A stretch of DNA of 64,000 nt, from positions 232,425 to 296,424 of the forward strand of contig NZ_JAIVAH010000012.1 of NCBI RefSeq assembly GCF_020171745.1. Reading direction: 5' to 3'. The notes beneath the pieces are model-generated. The model did no database searches. It was not told the DNA's origin and saw only the letters and a list, made by a program, of their open reading frames with translations. The translations under genes and the position numbers were made by a program. Shown one piece after another: positions 44,482 to 53,766 of the stretch (the first letter of the stretch is position 1; every line of letters starts with the position of its first letter). Origin of the DNA: Prescottella equi (GTDB lineage Bacteria > Actinomycetota > Actinomycetes > Mycobacteriales > Mycobacteriaceae).

Positions 44482-44835
44482 ATGACCACTCTCGCAGACG
44501 AGCGTCGCGCCCAGTTCAAGTCCGACGTCGACGATCTCAAGCTCAAGACCGGCCAGTCCCGCGGCGACGGTGCCGCCCGGGTCGCCGGCCTCGCGCTCAT
44601 GGTCGTCGGTGTCGTCGCCGCATTCGTCGTCTACATCTCGTCGCTCACGCAGAACGACCTGCGCGACATCGCGTCGTACCAGATCCTGGCCACCGCGTTC
44701 CTCGCGCTGACCGTGATCGGCGGTGCCCTCTACCTGGCGGGCGCGATCGCCCGGGTCCTGCGTCTGTGGCTGCTGCGTCAGCTGCACGAGGGCCAGGCGC
44801 AGGCCGATCAGATCGCGGCGGCGCTGTCGAAGTAG
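44482..44835 (+). CDS. Small membrane protein of the ABC importer operon
   Basis: A 117-residue protein. A charged N-terminus (1-32) leads to two helices (about 33-54 and 70-92) and an amphipathic tail LRLWLLRQLHEGQAQADQIA. I recognise no family. ATG 44482 has AGGAGG six bases upstream; ATG 44476 abuts it. Position at the end of the operon suggests an accessory or regulatory subunit. A terminator follows. Confidence 0.7.
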   Translation: MTTLADERRAQFKSDVDDLKLKTGQSRGDGAARVAGLALMVVGVVAAFVVYISSLTQNDLRDIASYQILATAFLALTVIGGALYLAGAIARVLRLWLLRQLHEGQAQADQIAAALSK

Positions 44836-44850
44836 TCGACACCCGAGACT

Positions 44851-44893
44851 GCCGGGTCCGACGCCTCTCGGGGGAGAGGGTGTCGGGCCCGGC
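44851..44893 (+). terminator. Terminator of the ABC importer operon
   Basis: Inverted repeat GCCGGG/CCCGGC and CCGAC/GTCGG with an inner CTCTC/GAGAG stem, 15 bases after the last stop, followed by TTCTTTC. Confidence 0.75.
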
Positions 44894-44926
44894 TTCTTTC
44901 GTCTGTCCGGTCTCGGCTTTGCTGTC

Positions 44927-45307
44927 TCAGCGCAGGTCGCGGCGGATCGGATGGTCCTCGGGGATCTGCACCAGCACGATCGGGATGTCGTCGGGGTCGG
45001 CGATCCACATCTCGTGCAGACCCCACGGCTCCTGCCGCGCCTCACGCACGATCGGCACCTCGGCGCGGACCAGTTCCTCCTGGACCTCGGCCAGGTTCCG
45101 CACCTGCAGCCACAGCGCGCCCGAGAAGCGGTTGTCCAGCCCGGTCCCGCCGTGCGCGCTCACCTCGATCAGGCCCTGACCCGCGAAGAACACCGTGCCG
45201 CCCGGGTACTCGCGGGCGATCGCCAGCCCCAGCACGTCCCGATAGAACGCCAGCGTCACCTCGTAGTCCCGGGGGCGCAGAATCGTTCTGCTGCTGAGTA
45301 TCTCCAC
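44927..45307 (-). CDS. VOC-superfamily protein (Rv0546c-like)
   Basis: A 126-residue single glyoxalase-fold module. RPRDYEVTLAFYRDVLGLAI (about 11-30) and the closing HEMWIADPDDIPIVLVQIP are typical; Glu in LIEVSAH and His in LHEMW are candidate metal ligands. GTG 45305-45307 start. In M. tuberculosis the same family lies next to pitA and near menB. Substrate unknown. Confidence 0.8.
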   Translation of the reverse strand: MEILSSRTILRPRDYEVTLAFYRDVLGLAIAREYPGGTVFFAGQGLIEVSAHGGTGLDNRFSGALWLQVRNLAEVQEELVRAEVPIVREARQEPWGLHEMWIADPDDIPIVLVQIPEDHPIRRDLR

Positions 45308-45358
45308 GGTTGTTCCTCTCTCTCGATCCCGGCGTCACTGTTCGGGCCGAACCCGTTG

Positions 45359-45808
45359 TCACTGCTCCGGCGCCGGGCGCGACTCGTGCCCGGCCCGGCC
45401 CTTCGTGCGCCGCGCTTCCTTCATCTCGGCCTCGAACAGGTGCCGTCGGCCGTCGAGCAGCACACCGCGCACGGCCTTCTCGTGCTCGCGCAACTCGGAC
45501 CAGTAGCCGTCGTCGAACTCCTCGACGATCTGGAAGGTCCACCGTCCCTCGAGGACGTTGCGCCCCACCATCGCCGTCCGTAGACGATCCGCCGCCGCGG
45601 GATGCCCGGACGCGATCAGCTTCTCCACCGCCTCGCCGAGCTGCCGGTCGGCGCGCCCCATCAGCTGGTGGAACGCGTACAGGTGACCGCGGGCCTGCTC
45701 GACGGTCTCGAGGGCCTCCGACAGCTTGCCGACGGCCTCGACGGTGGCGTCGGTGACGCCGTCCGGGCGGCGGTGCTCCGGTTCGGGTTGCTCGCGGTCG
45801 ACGGTCAT
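45359..45808 (-). CDS. Conserved hypothetical helical protein
   Basis: A 149-residue, strongly charged, soluble protein, mostly helical by pattern (VGKLSEALETVEQARGHLYA, 28-47). WELREHEKAVRG-like stretches and a basic tail follow. No domain recognised. ATG 45806-45808 is chosen; the frame is open further upstream but that part runs into Arg/Ser-rich sequence. It lies between the VOC gene and the hydrolase gene on the same strand. Confidence 0.62.
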   Translation of the reverse strand: MTVDREQPEPEHRRPDGVTDATVEAVGKLSEALETVEQARGHLYAFHQLMGRADRQLGEAVEKLIASGHPAAADRLRTAMVGRNVLEGRWTFQIVEEFDDGYWSELREHEKAVRGVLLDGRRHLFEAEMKEARRTKGRAGHESRPAPEQ

Positions 45809-45899
45809 GTGGTCCAGTGTGCCTGGCGGACTGCGGATCGCGCGTACCTCTCGCGGCCGTGATCCTGAACGATTTCCGTCGGCACGCGAGAGGAATCCT

Positions 45900-46523
45900 T
45901 CAGGATCGGGCCGCGTGCGCGACGAACCACTCGCGGGGACGTTCGGCGACGACGGCGAGGGTGCCGGGTTCTTCGAACAGGTGCGTCGCACCCTCCACGA
46001 TCTCCACTTCGTGCTCGCACTCGAGCAGCTTCGCGGCCTGCCGGTTGAGGTCGATCACCGCGGTGTCGAGCGAGCCGACCAGCAGCAACGTCGGTGCCCG
46101 CACCATCGACAGGCGCGACCCAGCCAGATCGGGGCGGCCACCGCGGGACACGATCGCGGAGATGTCGTTGCCCCTCTCCGCTGCGGCGTGCAGGGCCGCG
46201 GCCGCGCCGGTGCTCGCCCCGAAGTACGCGATCGACGCCGCCGTCTCGCGCAGCTGCGCGGTCACCTCGAGCAGCCGGCATGCCAGCAGCGGGATGTCGA
46301 ACACCAGGCGCCGGTCGCCCTCCTCGTCCGGTGCGAGCAGGTCGAACAGCAGCGTGCCCAGGCCGACGTCCTGCAGCAGCTCGGCGACGAAGCGGTTGCG
46401 CGGACTGAACCGCCCGCTACCGCTGCCGTGCGCGAACACCACCACCGGCAGGTCGCCGGCCGGATCGGTCAGCGCGCCGGACAGGTGGACGCCGTCGACG
46501 TCGAACGTGACCTCGGTACTCAC
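45900..46523 (-). CDS. Alpha/beta hydrolase, dienelactone-hydrolase-like
   Basis: A 207-residue compact hydrolase. The oxyanion strand VVVFAHGSGSGRFSPRN is near 27-43. The nucleophile elbow GASTGAAAAL puts Ser at its centre (about 101), the acid is likely in LVGSLDTAV, and the His is in GATHLFEEPG. GTG 46521-46523 start. It resembles the short hydrolases found in actinobacteria, sometimes fused to phosphoribosyltransferases. Substrate unknown. Confidence 0.82.
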   Translation of the reverse strand: MSTEVTFDVDGVHLSGALTDPAGDLPVVVFAHGSGSGRFSPRNRFVAELLQDVGLGTLLFDLLAPDEEGDRRLVFDIPLLACRLLEVTAQLRETAASIAYFGASTGAAAALHAAAERGNDISAIVSRGGRPDLAGSRLSMVRAPTLLLVGSLDTAVIDLNRQAAKLLECEHEVEIVEGATHLFEEPGTLAVVAERPREWFVAHAARS

Positions 46524-46573
46524 CTGTCCATTGCACACCCGATCGTGGCGGCACCCAAGCGGAACCGGGCCGA

Positions 46574-46690
46574 TCAGCCGCCGGCGAGGACCCTGCGCGA
46601 GTTGGTGATCCAGAGTCTGTCGACGAGATGGTGGAGTTCGGCAGGGTTGCTTACGCGACGAGAGCAGTCGGTGGGCGCCTCGGCGTCGCA
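46574..46690 (-). pseudogene. Possible 3' gene remnant
   Basis: An open stretch of about 38 codons without a start, reading ...NPAELHHLVDRLWITNSRRV and ending LAGG-stop at 46574-46576. Its regular residue pattern suggests the tail of a lost protein at the edge of the accessory insert. I cannot name the parent. Low confidence. Confidence 0.25.
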
Positions 46691-46721
46691 AGGTCAGGCT
46701 GGCTAGCGTCCTTGTGCGGGT

Positions 46722-47834
46722 TCAGGGGTTGTCGTCGAGCCACGCCTGCAGGACCTCCTGCAGGACGGTCGTGCGACGCTTCTTGGGAATGCGGTTCACC
46801 CGTTGGCGCAGTCGATCGACGAACTCCGCCGGCAACTGCCAGGGCAGCGGCAAGGTCTTCTTCTTCGTGCGCACGGGTGTCTGTGCCAATTCGTCGCGGG
46901 GGAACTTATTCAGGAGGCCGAGCATCTGTTCGGCATTGCCGTGGATCGGCTCGCCCTCGGTTGCCCAGTTCAGCAGCATGTTCGTCCCGCTGTTGTTGCA
47001 GATCCCGTCGTGGTGGGCGAAGTCCTGACGAATCAGGGCAACCTCAGCGAAGAACAGGGACCGGACGTCGTTCTTCGCCCAAGCGTTGCCGTCGACGTCG
47101 TGTCCGTGTGCCTTGGCAAGGCGCCCCCGATATACGTCCTCCCAGGTGGCGTGGATGTATGTGAACCACTGACCGAACAAGATCCGCTGAAGCGCGGGCG
47201 GCCGATCAATAACTGACTGGGAGTAGGGGGTCATCATCACCAGGCCGCTATCGATCGCACTGTTGACAACGTGCATGGAAACACGCCCCGGCCCTGGCTC
47301 GGTAACAAGCTGCTGGCTGGGGATATGGAGATATCCGGGCGCGTTTCCGCGCGTCGCTGCGTGTTTGCGCTCCCACTCAGCGCTGATGTGAAAAATACCG
47401 ACCTGACTGGTCAGCGTCGCGAGTAGTGAAACTTGATAGTCACGTTCGAAATCGTCAATTACCGACTGGACCGAGTGAGGACGAGCCGCGTCCGCCAGTT
47501 CGAGGCGCGTCATCGCCGTATGGCACGTCATGGCGACTTTCCTGAGTGTTTCGACGAGATCGTCGGTATGAGACGGCTCGGGACCGCTGAACACATCGCG
47601 CAGCGCCGCGATAACGGGAGCGACGATCAGCTCCAGTTCGCTCCCGATGGGCGGGGTGTCCGTGGCCGCTGCATCGAAGGCAATGCCGAGTGGACTCTGC
47701 CGAAGGTAGGAAAGGAAGTTGCGTATCAGTGGGGCGCCACCGGATCGCCGCATACCGTCGGCCATGCTCGCGGCGATCGCGGATGCATCTTGAATCCTGC
47801 CTACCCATCTGCCTTCCTGGTCATTGAGCGCCAT
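46722..47834 (-). CDS. HEPN-like domain protein, C-terminal part of a probably frameshifted gene
   Basis: A 370-residue unrecognised protein from ATG 47834. Near its middle, ALIRQDFAHHDGICNNSG holds an RX4H motif (Arg269, His274), the catalytic signature of HEPN nucleases, within a helix preceded by SLFFAEV. The C-terminus is basic (IPKKRRTTVLQEVLQAWLDD). The frame remains open upstream and reads like protein (RLASELDRYSHGDSHTISKV) without a usable start, so this is probably the second part of a longer protein whose first part is the 47801 frame. G+C at third positions is lower than in flanking genes, a sign of transfer. HEPN proteins often act in RNA-cleaving defence or toxin systems. Confidence 0.55.
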   Translation of the reverse strand: MALNDQEGRWVGRIQDASAIAASMADGMRRSGGAPLIRNFLSYLRQSPLGIAFDAAATDTPPIGSELELIVAPVIAALRDVFSGPEPSHTDDLVETLRKVAMTCHTAMTRLELADAARPHSVQSVIDDFERDYQVSLLATLTSQVGIFHISAEWERKHAATRGNAPGYLHIPSQQLVTEPGPGRVSMHVVNSAIDSGLVMMTPYSQSVIDRPPALQRILFGQWFTYIHATWEDVYRGRLAKAHGHDVDGNAWAKNDVRSLFFAEVALIRQDFAHHDGICNNSGTNMLLNWATEGEPIHGNAEQMLGLLNKFPRDELAQTPVRTKKKTLPLPWQLPAEFVDRLRQRVNRIPKKRRTTVLQEVLQAWLDDNP

Positions 47835-48367
47835 TCCGGAAGCATCGCATTCACCATCGACAACCTTGGATATCGTGTGGCTGTCGCCGTGCGAGTATCG
47901 GTCAAGCTCCGAGGCGAGCCTCGATACGGCAGAGCAGCCCGCATGTGCGGGTGCGCGTCGGGAGTGATGCCCTCCGCGACGATTTCGAAGGTGTTGGCCC
48001 GGGCCAACAGCGTTTCGAGGTCGTCGAGAAGCCAATCCAGGACGTAGGCGACCGATTCGCCGGTGGATTCACGGATGAGCTCGGCGCGTTCGTTCACCGG
48101 GTTCTCGGGCTCCGCGCAGAGCTGCAATCGTGCACCGGGTGCGGGGCATGACAGCACGGCACTCGACCCGGCGATATGTCGTGCACCGGATGCGAGGAAC
48201 CGGCTGATCACCACGCCGTCAGACCTGGTCTCGAGGTCGTCGACCTGGTGGAAGGTATCGGTGTCCCGCGGCCAACCAAGTGCCCGAAGTTGACCGACTC
48301 GCGCGCCACGTCTACCAGTCTGGATCGATCTCCCCCACGGCTCCCGCTTCGGCAGTGTCCGATGCAT
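47801..48367 (-). CDS. N-terminal part of the frameshifted HEPN-like gene, or a separate small protein
   Basis: A 188-residue frame from ATG 48367. Residues up to about 145 read as normal protein (ESVAYVLDWLLDDLETLLAR). The last 40 (DTRTATATRYPRLSMVNA) look like a shadow of the other frame, which becomes protein-like at about 47,915-47,945. A one-base slip there would join both into one protein of roughly 550 residues. No domain recognised. It is divergent from tnpB, 100 bases away. Confidence 0.45.
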   Translation of the reverse strand: MHRTLPKREPWGRSIQTGRRGARVGQLRALGWPRDTDTFHQVDDLETRSDGVVISRFLASGARHIAGSSAVLSCPAPGARLQLCAEPENPVNERAELIRESTGESVAYVLDWLLDDLETLLARANTFEIVAEGITPDAHPHMRAALPYRGSPRSLTDTRTATATRYPRLSMVNAMLPEWRSMTRKADG

Positions 48368-48467
48368 CCTAATCGCCGGTTCGGACTTGAATCCGCAGCG
48401 ACGTGACTTGTCGGTGGGAGATGGCACACTCCCGGACCAAGCAGGGGCGGGCTTGGGGAGGGGTGCC

Positions 48468-49700
48468 GTGAAGAAGCGCTATAGCTACCGGGCCTACCCG
48501 AATGACGCGCAAGCGTTCATGCTCGCCAAGACCTTTGGATGCGCGCGTGTCGTGTTCAACGATTTCGTGGCCCACTGCCGGGACTCGTACGAGAAGCGGG
48601 GCTTCGTCCCTGATCTCAACGAGGTGAAGTCACTCGTCACCGCGCAGGCGAAACGAACGCCAGAGCGTGAGTGGTTGGCAGAAGTGAGTTCTGTGCCGCT
48701 CCAAGAAGCTGCGCGAGACGCACAGGCGGGATACCGCGCCTTCTTCGCATCGATTGCACGAACACGACGCGGACCCCGGGTAAACCCGCCGCGGTTCAAA
48801 CAGAAGTCTGGGCGACAGGTCGCCACCTTCACCAGGAGCGCTTTCTCGGTTCGTGCGGACGGGTGTTCTCGATGGGGATTCGTCCGCCTGGCGAAGATCG
48901 GGGAGGTGAGGTTCAGGCTCTCGCGCGAGATGCCTTCCGAGCCCTCCACCGTCAAAGTGATTCGCGAACCGTCGGGGCAGTATCGAGTGAGCTTTGTCGT
49001 CGAGGTCTGCGCGGTCACCCGAGTCGAAGTAGCTGCGGCCGCGGGTGTCGATCTGGGTCTGACGCATCTCGCAATCGTCGTGAGAAGCACAGGTGAGCGG
49101 TATCGCGTTACGAACAACAAATGTCTGCGTACTGCCGAACTCGATCTTGTCCGTGCCCAACGACGACTGAGTGCCAAGGCGAAAGGGGGAAGGAACCGAG
49201 ACAAGACACGGCGCGAGGTCGCCCGTCTCCATGCGAAGGTTGCGCGGTCGCGCTTGGACCAGTTACACAAGGTTTCACGCCGGTTGGTTGACGAGAACCA
49301 AGTCATTGCCGTCGAGAATCTGGACATCGCGGCCCTCGGAAAGACGCGGCTCGCGAAGTCGGTCACCGACGCGGGCTGGGGAATCCTGTTGGGACTCCTC
49401 GCATCGAAGGCTGCGGAGGCCGGCAGAGAGATCGTCATCATCGACCGGTGGTTTCCGAGCACTCAGATGTGTTCGCAATGTGCTGCCGTCGATGGTCCGA
49501 AGCCGCTCCGCATCCGCACGTGGACATGCAGGTGCGGAGCGACCCTCGACCGTGATTACAACGCAGCAGTCAACGTATTGCTCGCCGCAGGGCTTGCGGA
49601 GAGGCTAAACGCCCATGGAGGGGATGTCAGACGGGTGCTTGCGCTCGCAGACCCCGGTGAAGTGGGAACCCGCCGGGCCGATTCTCGAACTCCGGCGTAG
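48468..49700 (+). CDS. tnpB: TnpB, RNA-guided nuclease of an IS200/IS605-type element (no TnpA)
   Basis: A 410-residue transposon-encoded nuclease, ancestor of Cas12. The N-terminal domain opens KKRYSYRAYPNDAQAFMLAK. The RuvC acid triad is intact: Asp195 in GVDLGLTHLAIV, Glu283 in VIAVENLDIAALGK, Asp363 in TLDRDYNAAVNVL. The zinc finger is Cys335, Cys338, Cys354 and Cys356. GTG 48468 follows GGGGAGGGG. No TnpA transposase is nearby, so it is a stand-alone (IS1341-like) copy, mobile only with help. The 3' end of the gene and the bases just after it are where the guide (omega/re) RNA is expected. Confidence 0.9.
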   Translation: MKKRYSYRAYPNDAQAFMLAKTFGCARVVFNDFVAHCRDSYEKRGFVPDLNEVKSLVTAQAKRTPEREWLAEVSSVPLQEAARDAQAGYRAFFASIARTRRGPRVNPPRFKQKSGRQVATFTRSAFSVRADGCSRWGFVRLAKIGEVRFRLSREMPSEPSTVKVIREPSGQYRVSFVVEVCAVTRVEVAAAAGVDLGLTHLAIVVRSTGERYRVTNNKCLRTAELDLVRAQRRLSAKAKGGRNRDKTRREVARLHAKVARSRLDQLHKVSRRLVDENQVIAVENLDIAALGKTRLAKSVTDAGWGILLGLLASKAAEAGREIVIIDRWFPSTQMCSQCAAVDGPKPLRIRTWTCRCGATLDRDYNAAVNVLLAAGLAERLNAHGGDVRRVLALADPGEVGTRRADSRTPA

Positions 49701-49703
49701 GAA

Positions 49704-49728
49704 CCTTTACTCGATTTACGAGTAAAGG
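49704..49728. terminator. Hairpin between tnpB and menB
   Basis: Perfect ten-base arms (CCTTTACTCG and CGAGTAAAGG) around ATTTA, three bases after the tnpB stop and six bases past the menB stop on the other strand. It may be a two-way terminator or the right-end hairpin of the TnpB element. Confidence 0.6.
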
Positions 49729-49733
49729 GGAGG

Positions 49734-50627
<894 letters not shown>

Positions 50628-50712
50628 GGACCGAAGGATATGCCCCGGCCGTCGGAGTGTCGGGCAGTGCCTCACGCCCGAACCACCCCTTTCCGGCGAT
50701 AACGTGCAGGGC

Positions 50713-51372
50713 ATGAGCGAGTCAGTGCAGTCCGGTGTTCGACCCGAGGTCCGATCCGGGGACGACGTCCACGAACACCACGGCGGCTTCCCGGTGTTCA
50801 CGCCGGTGCAGGCCGGGCCGAACTACGGGGAGTTCGTCGAGTCGCTGCGGCGGCTGCAGGATCTCGCGGTCTCGACGCACATCCCCGACGACGTCGTCGA
50901 GGAGGCGACCGCTCGGGTGAACGCGCTCAGCGACCTGCTCGAGCCGTACCGCGTTCCGGAGGGCAAGTCCCCGGCGGGCTTCAACCGGCAGTTGCCGGGT
51001 CGGGGCAGCCTGCTGCTCCTGCCCTGGCTGTTCGAGAAGGTCGAGGCCGACGGCATCCGCGCCCGCGGTGTCTTCCGCCAGTTCCACCGGGGCGGCAACA
51101 GCGCCGCGCACGGCGGCACCATCGGCCTGCTGTTCGACGACATGCTCGGGATGATCGTCTTCGCGTCGGGGCACCCCATCGCGCGGACGGCCTATCTGCA
51201 CGTCAACTACCGCCAGGTCACGCCGCTCGACACCGAACTCGTGGTCGAGGGTCGCGTCGACCGCGTCGAGGGTCGCAAGCTCTTCTGCACCGCGGAACTG
51301 CGCGACCTGGACGGCACCGTCCTGGCCGACTGCGAGGCGCTCATGATCGAGCTCCTGCCGGGGCAGCCGTGA
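50713..51372 (+). CDS. PaaI-like hot-dog thioesterase, candidate DHNA-CoA thioesterase
   Basis: A 219-residue acyl-CoA thioesterase-family protein. The N-terminal 75 residues are an extension (LRRLQDLAVSTHIPDDVVEE). The hot-dog core has NSAAHGGTIGLLFDDMLGMI (about 129-148), with the HGG loop and catalytic Asp, and ends LADCEALMIELLPGQP. It lies between menB and menC and overlaps menC by four bases, so removal of CoA from DHNA-CoA, a step otherwise missing here, is a reasonable guess but unproven. Confidence 0.82.
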   Translation: MSESVQSGVRPEVRSGDDVHEHHGGFPVFTPVQAGPNYGEFVESLRRLQDLAVSTHIPDDVVEEATARVNALSDLLEPYRVPEGKSPAGFNRQLPGRGSLLLLPWLFEKVEADGIRARGVFRQFHRGGNSAAHGGTIGLLFDDMLGMIVFASGHPIARTAYLHVNYRQVTPLDTELVVEGRVDRVEGRKLFCTAELRDLDGTVLADCEALMIELLPGQP

Positions 51373-52367
51373 CCTTCCCGCCGCTCGCCGATGTCCTGGC
51401 CGGCGCGCTCGTGGTGAGCCTGCCGATGCGGGTTCGCTTCCGCGGCATCATGACTCGTGAGGCGGTGCTGCTCGAGGGGCCGTCCGGATGGGGCGAGTTC
51501 GCGCCGTTCCCCGAGTACGACGACGCCGAGGCCGCGCACTGGCTCCGGGCCGGCATCGAGGCCGCGTGGGTCGGCCCGCCGACACCGCTGCGCGAGCGGG
51601 TGCCGATCAACGCGACCGTGCCGGCGATCGGACCCGAGCAGGTGCCGGAGATCCTCGCCCGGTTCCCCGGCGCCGCCACCGCGAAGGTCAAGGTCGCCGA
51701 GAAGGGGCAGTCGCTCGCCGACGACGTCGCCCGGGTGAACGCGGTCCGTGAGTCGATCCCCAATGTGCGGGTCGACGCCAACGGCGGCTGGAACGTCGAC
51801 GACGCCGTCGCAGCGCTCACTGCGCTGACCGCCGCCGGCCCGCTCGAGTACGCCGAACAGCCCTGCGCGAGCGTGCCCGAGCTTGTCGAGGTTCGCCGCA
51901 GGCTGCCGGGCGTGCCGATCGCGGCCGACGAGAGCATCCGCCGCGCCGAGGACCCGCTGCGCGTGGTGCGTGCGGGCGGCGCCGACGTCGCGGTGGTGAA
52001 GGTGCCGCCGCTCGGTGGGATGCGCCGTCTGCTCGCGCTCGCCGACGAACTCGCCGGGTACGGCGTGCCCGTGGTGGTGTCGAGCGCACTCGACACCGCG
52101 GTCGGGATGGGTGCGGGGCTGGCCGCGGCCGCGGCGCTGCCGAACCTGAACCACGCGTGCGGACTCGGCACCGGGGGACTGTTCGCCGCCGACGTCGCCG
52201 ACCCGCGGGAGATGGCCGACGGCACGCTCGACGCGGGTCCCGTCGTCCCCGATCCGGCCCGGCTCACCGACCTCGCGGCCCCGCCGGAACGGGCGCAATG
52301 GTGGCTCGCGCGGCTGCGCCGCTGTCACCAAATCCTCGCCACCAGCGGCGACACCGACCTCGTATAG
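51369..52367 (+). CDS. menC: o-Succinylbenzoate synthase
   Basis: Enolase-superfamily dehydratase making o-succinylbenzoate. 332 residues. The KxK motif lies in TAKVKVAEKG (about 100-109). The metal ligands are in VDANGGW (Asp), YAEQPC (Glu) and ADES (Asp), and the second catalytic Lys in VVKVPPLGG. The GTG start overlaps the thioesterase stop (GTGA), implying translational coupling. Confidence 0.93.
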   Translation: MTFPPLADVLAGALVVSLPMRVRFRGIMTREAVLLEGPSGWGEFAPFPEYDDAEAAHWLRAGIEAAWVGPPTPLRERVPINATVPAIGPEQVPEILARFPGAATAKVKVAEKGQSLADDVARVNAVRESIPNVRVDANGGWNVDDAVAALTALTAAGPLEYAEQPCASVPELVEVRRRLPGVPIAADESIRRAEDPLRVVRAGGADVAVVKVPPLGGMRRLLALADELAGYGVPVVVSSALDTAVGMGAGLAAAAALPNLNHACGLGTGGLFAADVADPREMADGTLDAGPVVPDPARLTDLAAPPERAQWWLARLRRCHQILATSGDTDLV

Positions 52368-52412
52368 TCTCGTGCCCGGTCAGATACGGACCAGTCGATA
52401 CGGAGGCAAGAA

Positions 52413-52859
52413 GTGGTTGCAGCACTGAACGACACCCTGCTGGACGATGCACGGATGCCCGCGGTCCTCGCGGACGTCCAGGCGCTCGTCGACGCGGAGG
52501 TCTCGGACAAGAAGGGTGCGTCCGGACTGGCGCTCAAGGGCGGCTACGGCGCCGTCAAGAAGGTCGGACCGTCGATCGTGCCGGACGCCATCGAGGGCCT
52601 GCTGCCGGCGTTCGTCGCGCGGCTCGAGCCGTTCTGGCAGGAGTTCGGGGCCAGCGGTGAGGGCAGCTTCTCGGCGTTCCTGACCGCGCGCAGCGATGCC
52701 GCGGCGGACGCGCTGCTGGGCGTCACCGACGAGCGCATCGAGGGCACCGACAAGGGCGCGATCAAGAGGGTCTACTCGTCGCTGCGTCCGTCGGCGAAGA
52801 AGCACGTGATCGAGGCGCTGCCGCGTCTCGGCGACCTGGTGCAGAAGCACGCCGCCTAG
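52413..52859 (+). CDS. Conserved hypothetical protein (DUF6918-like)
   Basis: A 148-residue soluble helical protein. Features are LKGGYGAVKKVGPSIVPDAI (about 42-61) and the C-terminal VIEALPRLGDLVQKHAA. I place it with the actinobacterial DUF6918 group from memory of pattern, without certainty. GTG 52413 has GGAGG upstream. It lies 45 bases after menC and may share its transcript. A terminator follows. Confidence 0.68.
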   Translation: MVAALNDTLLDDARMPAVLADVQALVDAEVSDKKGASGLALKGGYGAVKKVGPSIVPDAIEGLLPAFVARLEPFWQEFGASGEGSFSAFLTARSDAAADALLGVTDERIEGTDKGAIKRVYSSLRPSAKKHVIEALPRLGDLVQKHAA

Positions 52860-52873
52860 TCGTGAACAACAGC

Positions 52874-52901
52874 GAGCCCGCCCGGTGATCCGGGCGGGCT
52901 C
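52874..52901. terminator. Bidirectional terminator
   Basis: Perfect 12-base arms (GAGCCCGCCCGG and complement) around TGAT between the convergent 52413 and 52917 genes; ACAAC and GTTGT outside can extend it. Confidence 0.85.
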
Positions 52902-52916
52902 GTTGTCGTTCGGGGC

Positions 52917-53741
52917 TCAGTACGCGGCGTGGCCGTGGCGCCAGTACCCGGTGAAGGCGATATCGGACTTGGGGACCCGCCGGTCGTTCACCAGGTGGCG
53001 GCGCAGACCCGTCGCGAGGTCGCTCTCGCCCGCGACGAACGTGTAGGACGGGCCGTCCGGCAGATCGGCGGCCCGCACCGTCGCGAGGGCGAGTTCGCCG
53101 GGCTTCGCCGACGGATCCTCGCGCACCAGCCAGTGCACCTCGGCGTCGGTGCCCACCGGGACGTCCTGCCGATCGTCGGTGTGCGGGATCTCGATGTAGG
53201 CGCGCACCGGCAGCCCCGGGTCGACCGACTTCAGGATGCCGACGATCGCGGGCAGTGCGCTCTCGTCGCCGACGAGCAGGTGCCAGCGGGCGTCCGGGGT
53301 GGGGTTGTAGATCAGGCCCTCGTCGAGCAGGCCCAGTGGGTCGCCCGGCGCGCACGAGTTGGCCCACGCCGACGCCGGACCGAGGTCGCCGTGCGATGCG
53401 AAGTCGATGTCGAGTTCGGGTCCGTCCCCGAAAAGTCCTCCCGCGGGACGGAATTCACGCACGGTGTAGTTGCGGAGCACCGGCCGGACGTCCTTGGGGA
53501 TCAGCTTGAACTGTGGGTACCAGAGGTGGCCCGCGGACGTGGGTAGCCGGAAGCCGGTCAGCTCCGGGTCGGGAAGGAACATCCGGAACCAGTGGTCGAA
53601 GCCCATCGACGTGAACCCGCGCAGGTCGTCGCCGCCGATCGTGACGCGCATGAAGTTCGGGCTGATCTGTTTGCTGCCCAGCACGTGCGCGGAGACGATC
53701 TCGCGCTGCTCGGGCTTGACGAACTTGGAGCGTTTGGCCAT
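52917..53741 (-). CDS. Siderophore-interacting FAD-binding reductase (SIP/ViuB family)
   Basis: A 274-residue flavoprotein that reduces ferric siderophores in the cytoplasm to free iron. The FAD-binding part has HWFRMFLPDP and the flavin motif RNYTVREF (about 95-102). The NAD(P)H-binding half has HLLVGDESALPAIVGIL and FVAGESDLATGLRRHLV. ATG 53739-53741. A candidate IdeR iron box lies 26 bases upstream. Confidence 0.9.
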   Translation of the reverse strand: MAKRSKFVKPEQREIVSAHVLGSKQISPNFMRVTIGGDDLRGFTSMGFDHWFRMFLPDPELTGFRLPTSAGHLWYPQFKLIPKDVRPVLRNYTVREFRPAGGLFGDGPELDIDFASHGDLGPASAWANSCAPGDPLGLLDEGLIYNPTPDARWHLLVGDESALPAIVGILKSVDPGLPVRAYIEIPHTDDRQDVPVGTDAEVHWLVREDPSAKPGELALATVRAADLPDGPSYTFVAGESDLATGLRRHLVNDRRVPKSDIAFTGYWRHGHAAY

Positions 53742-53766
53742 GACATTCCGTCCCGCGAATCCGGCG

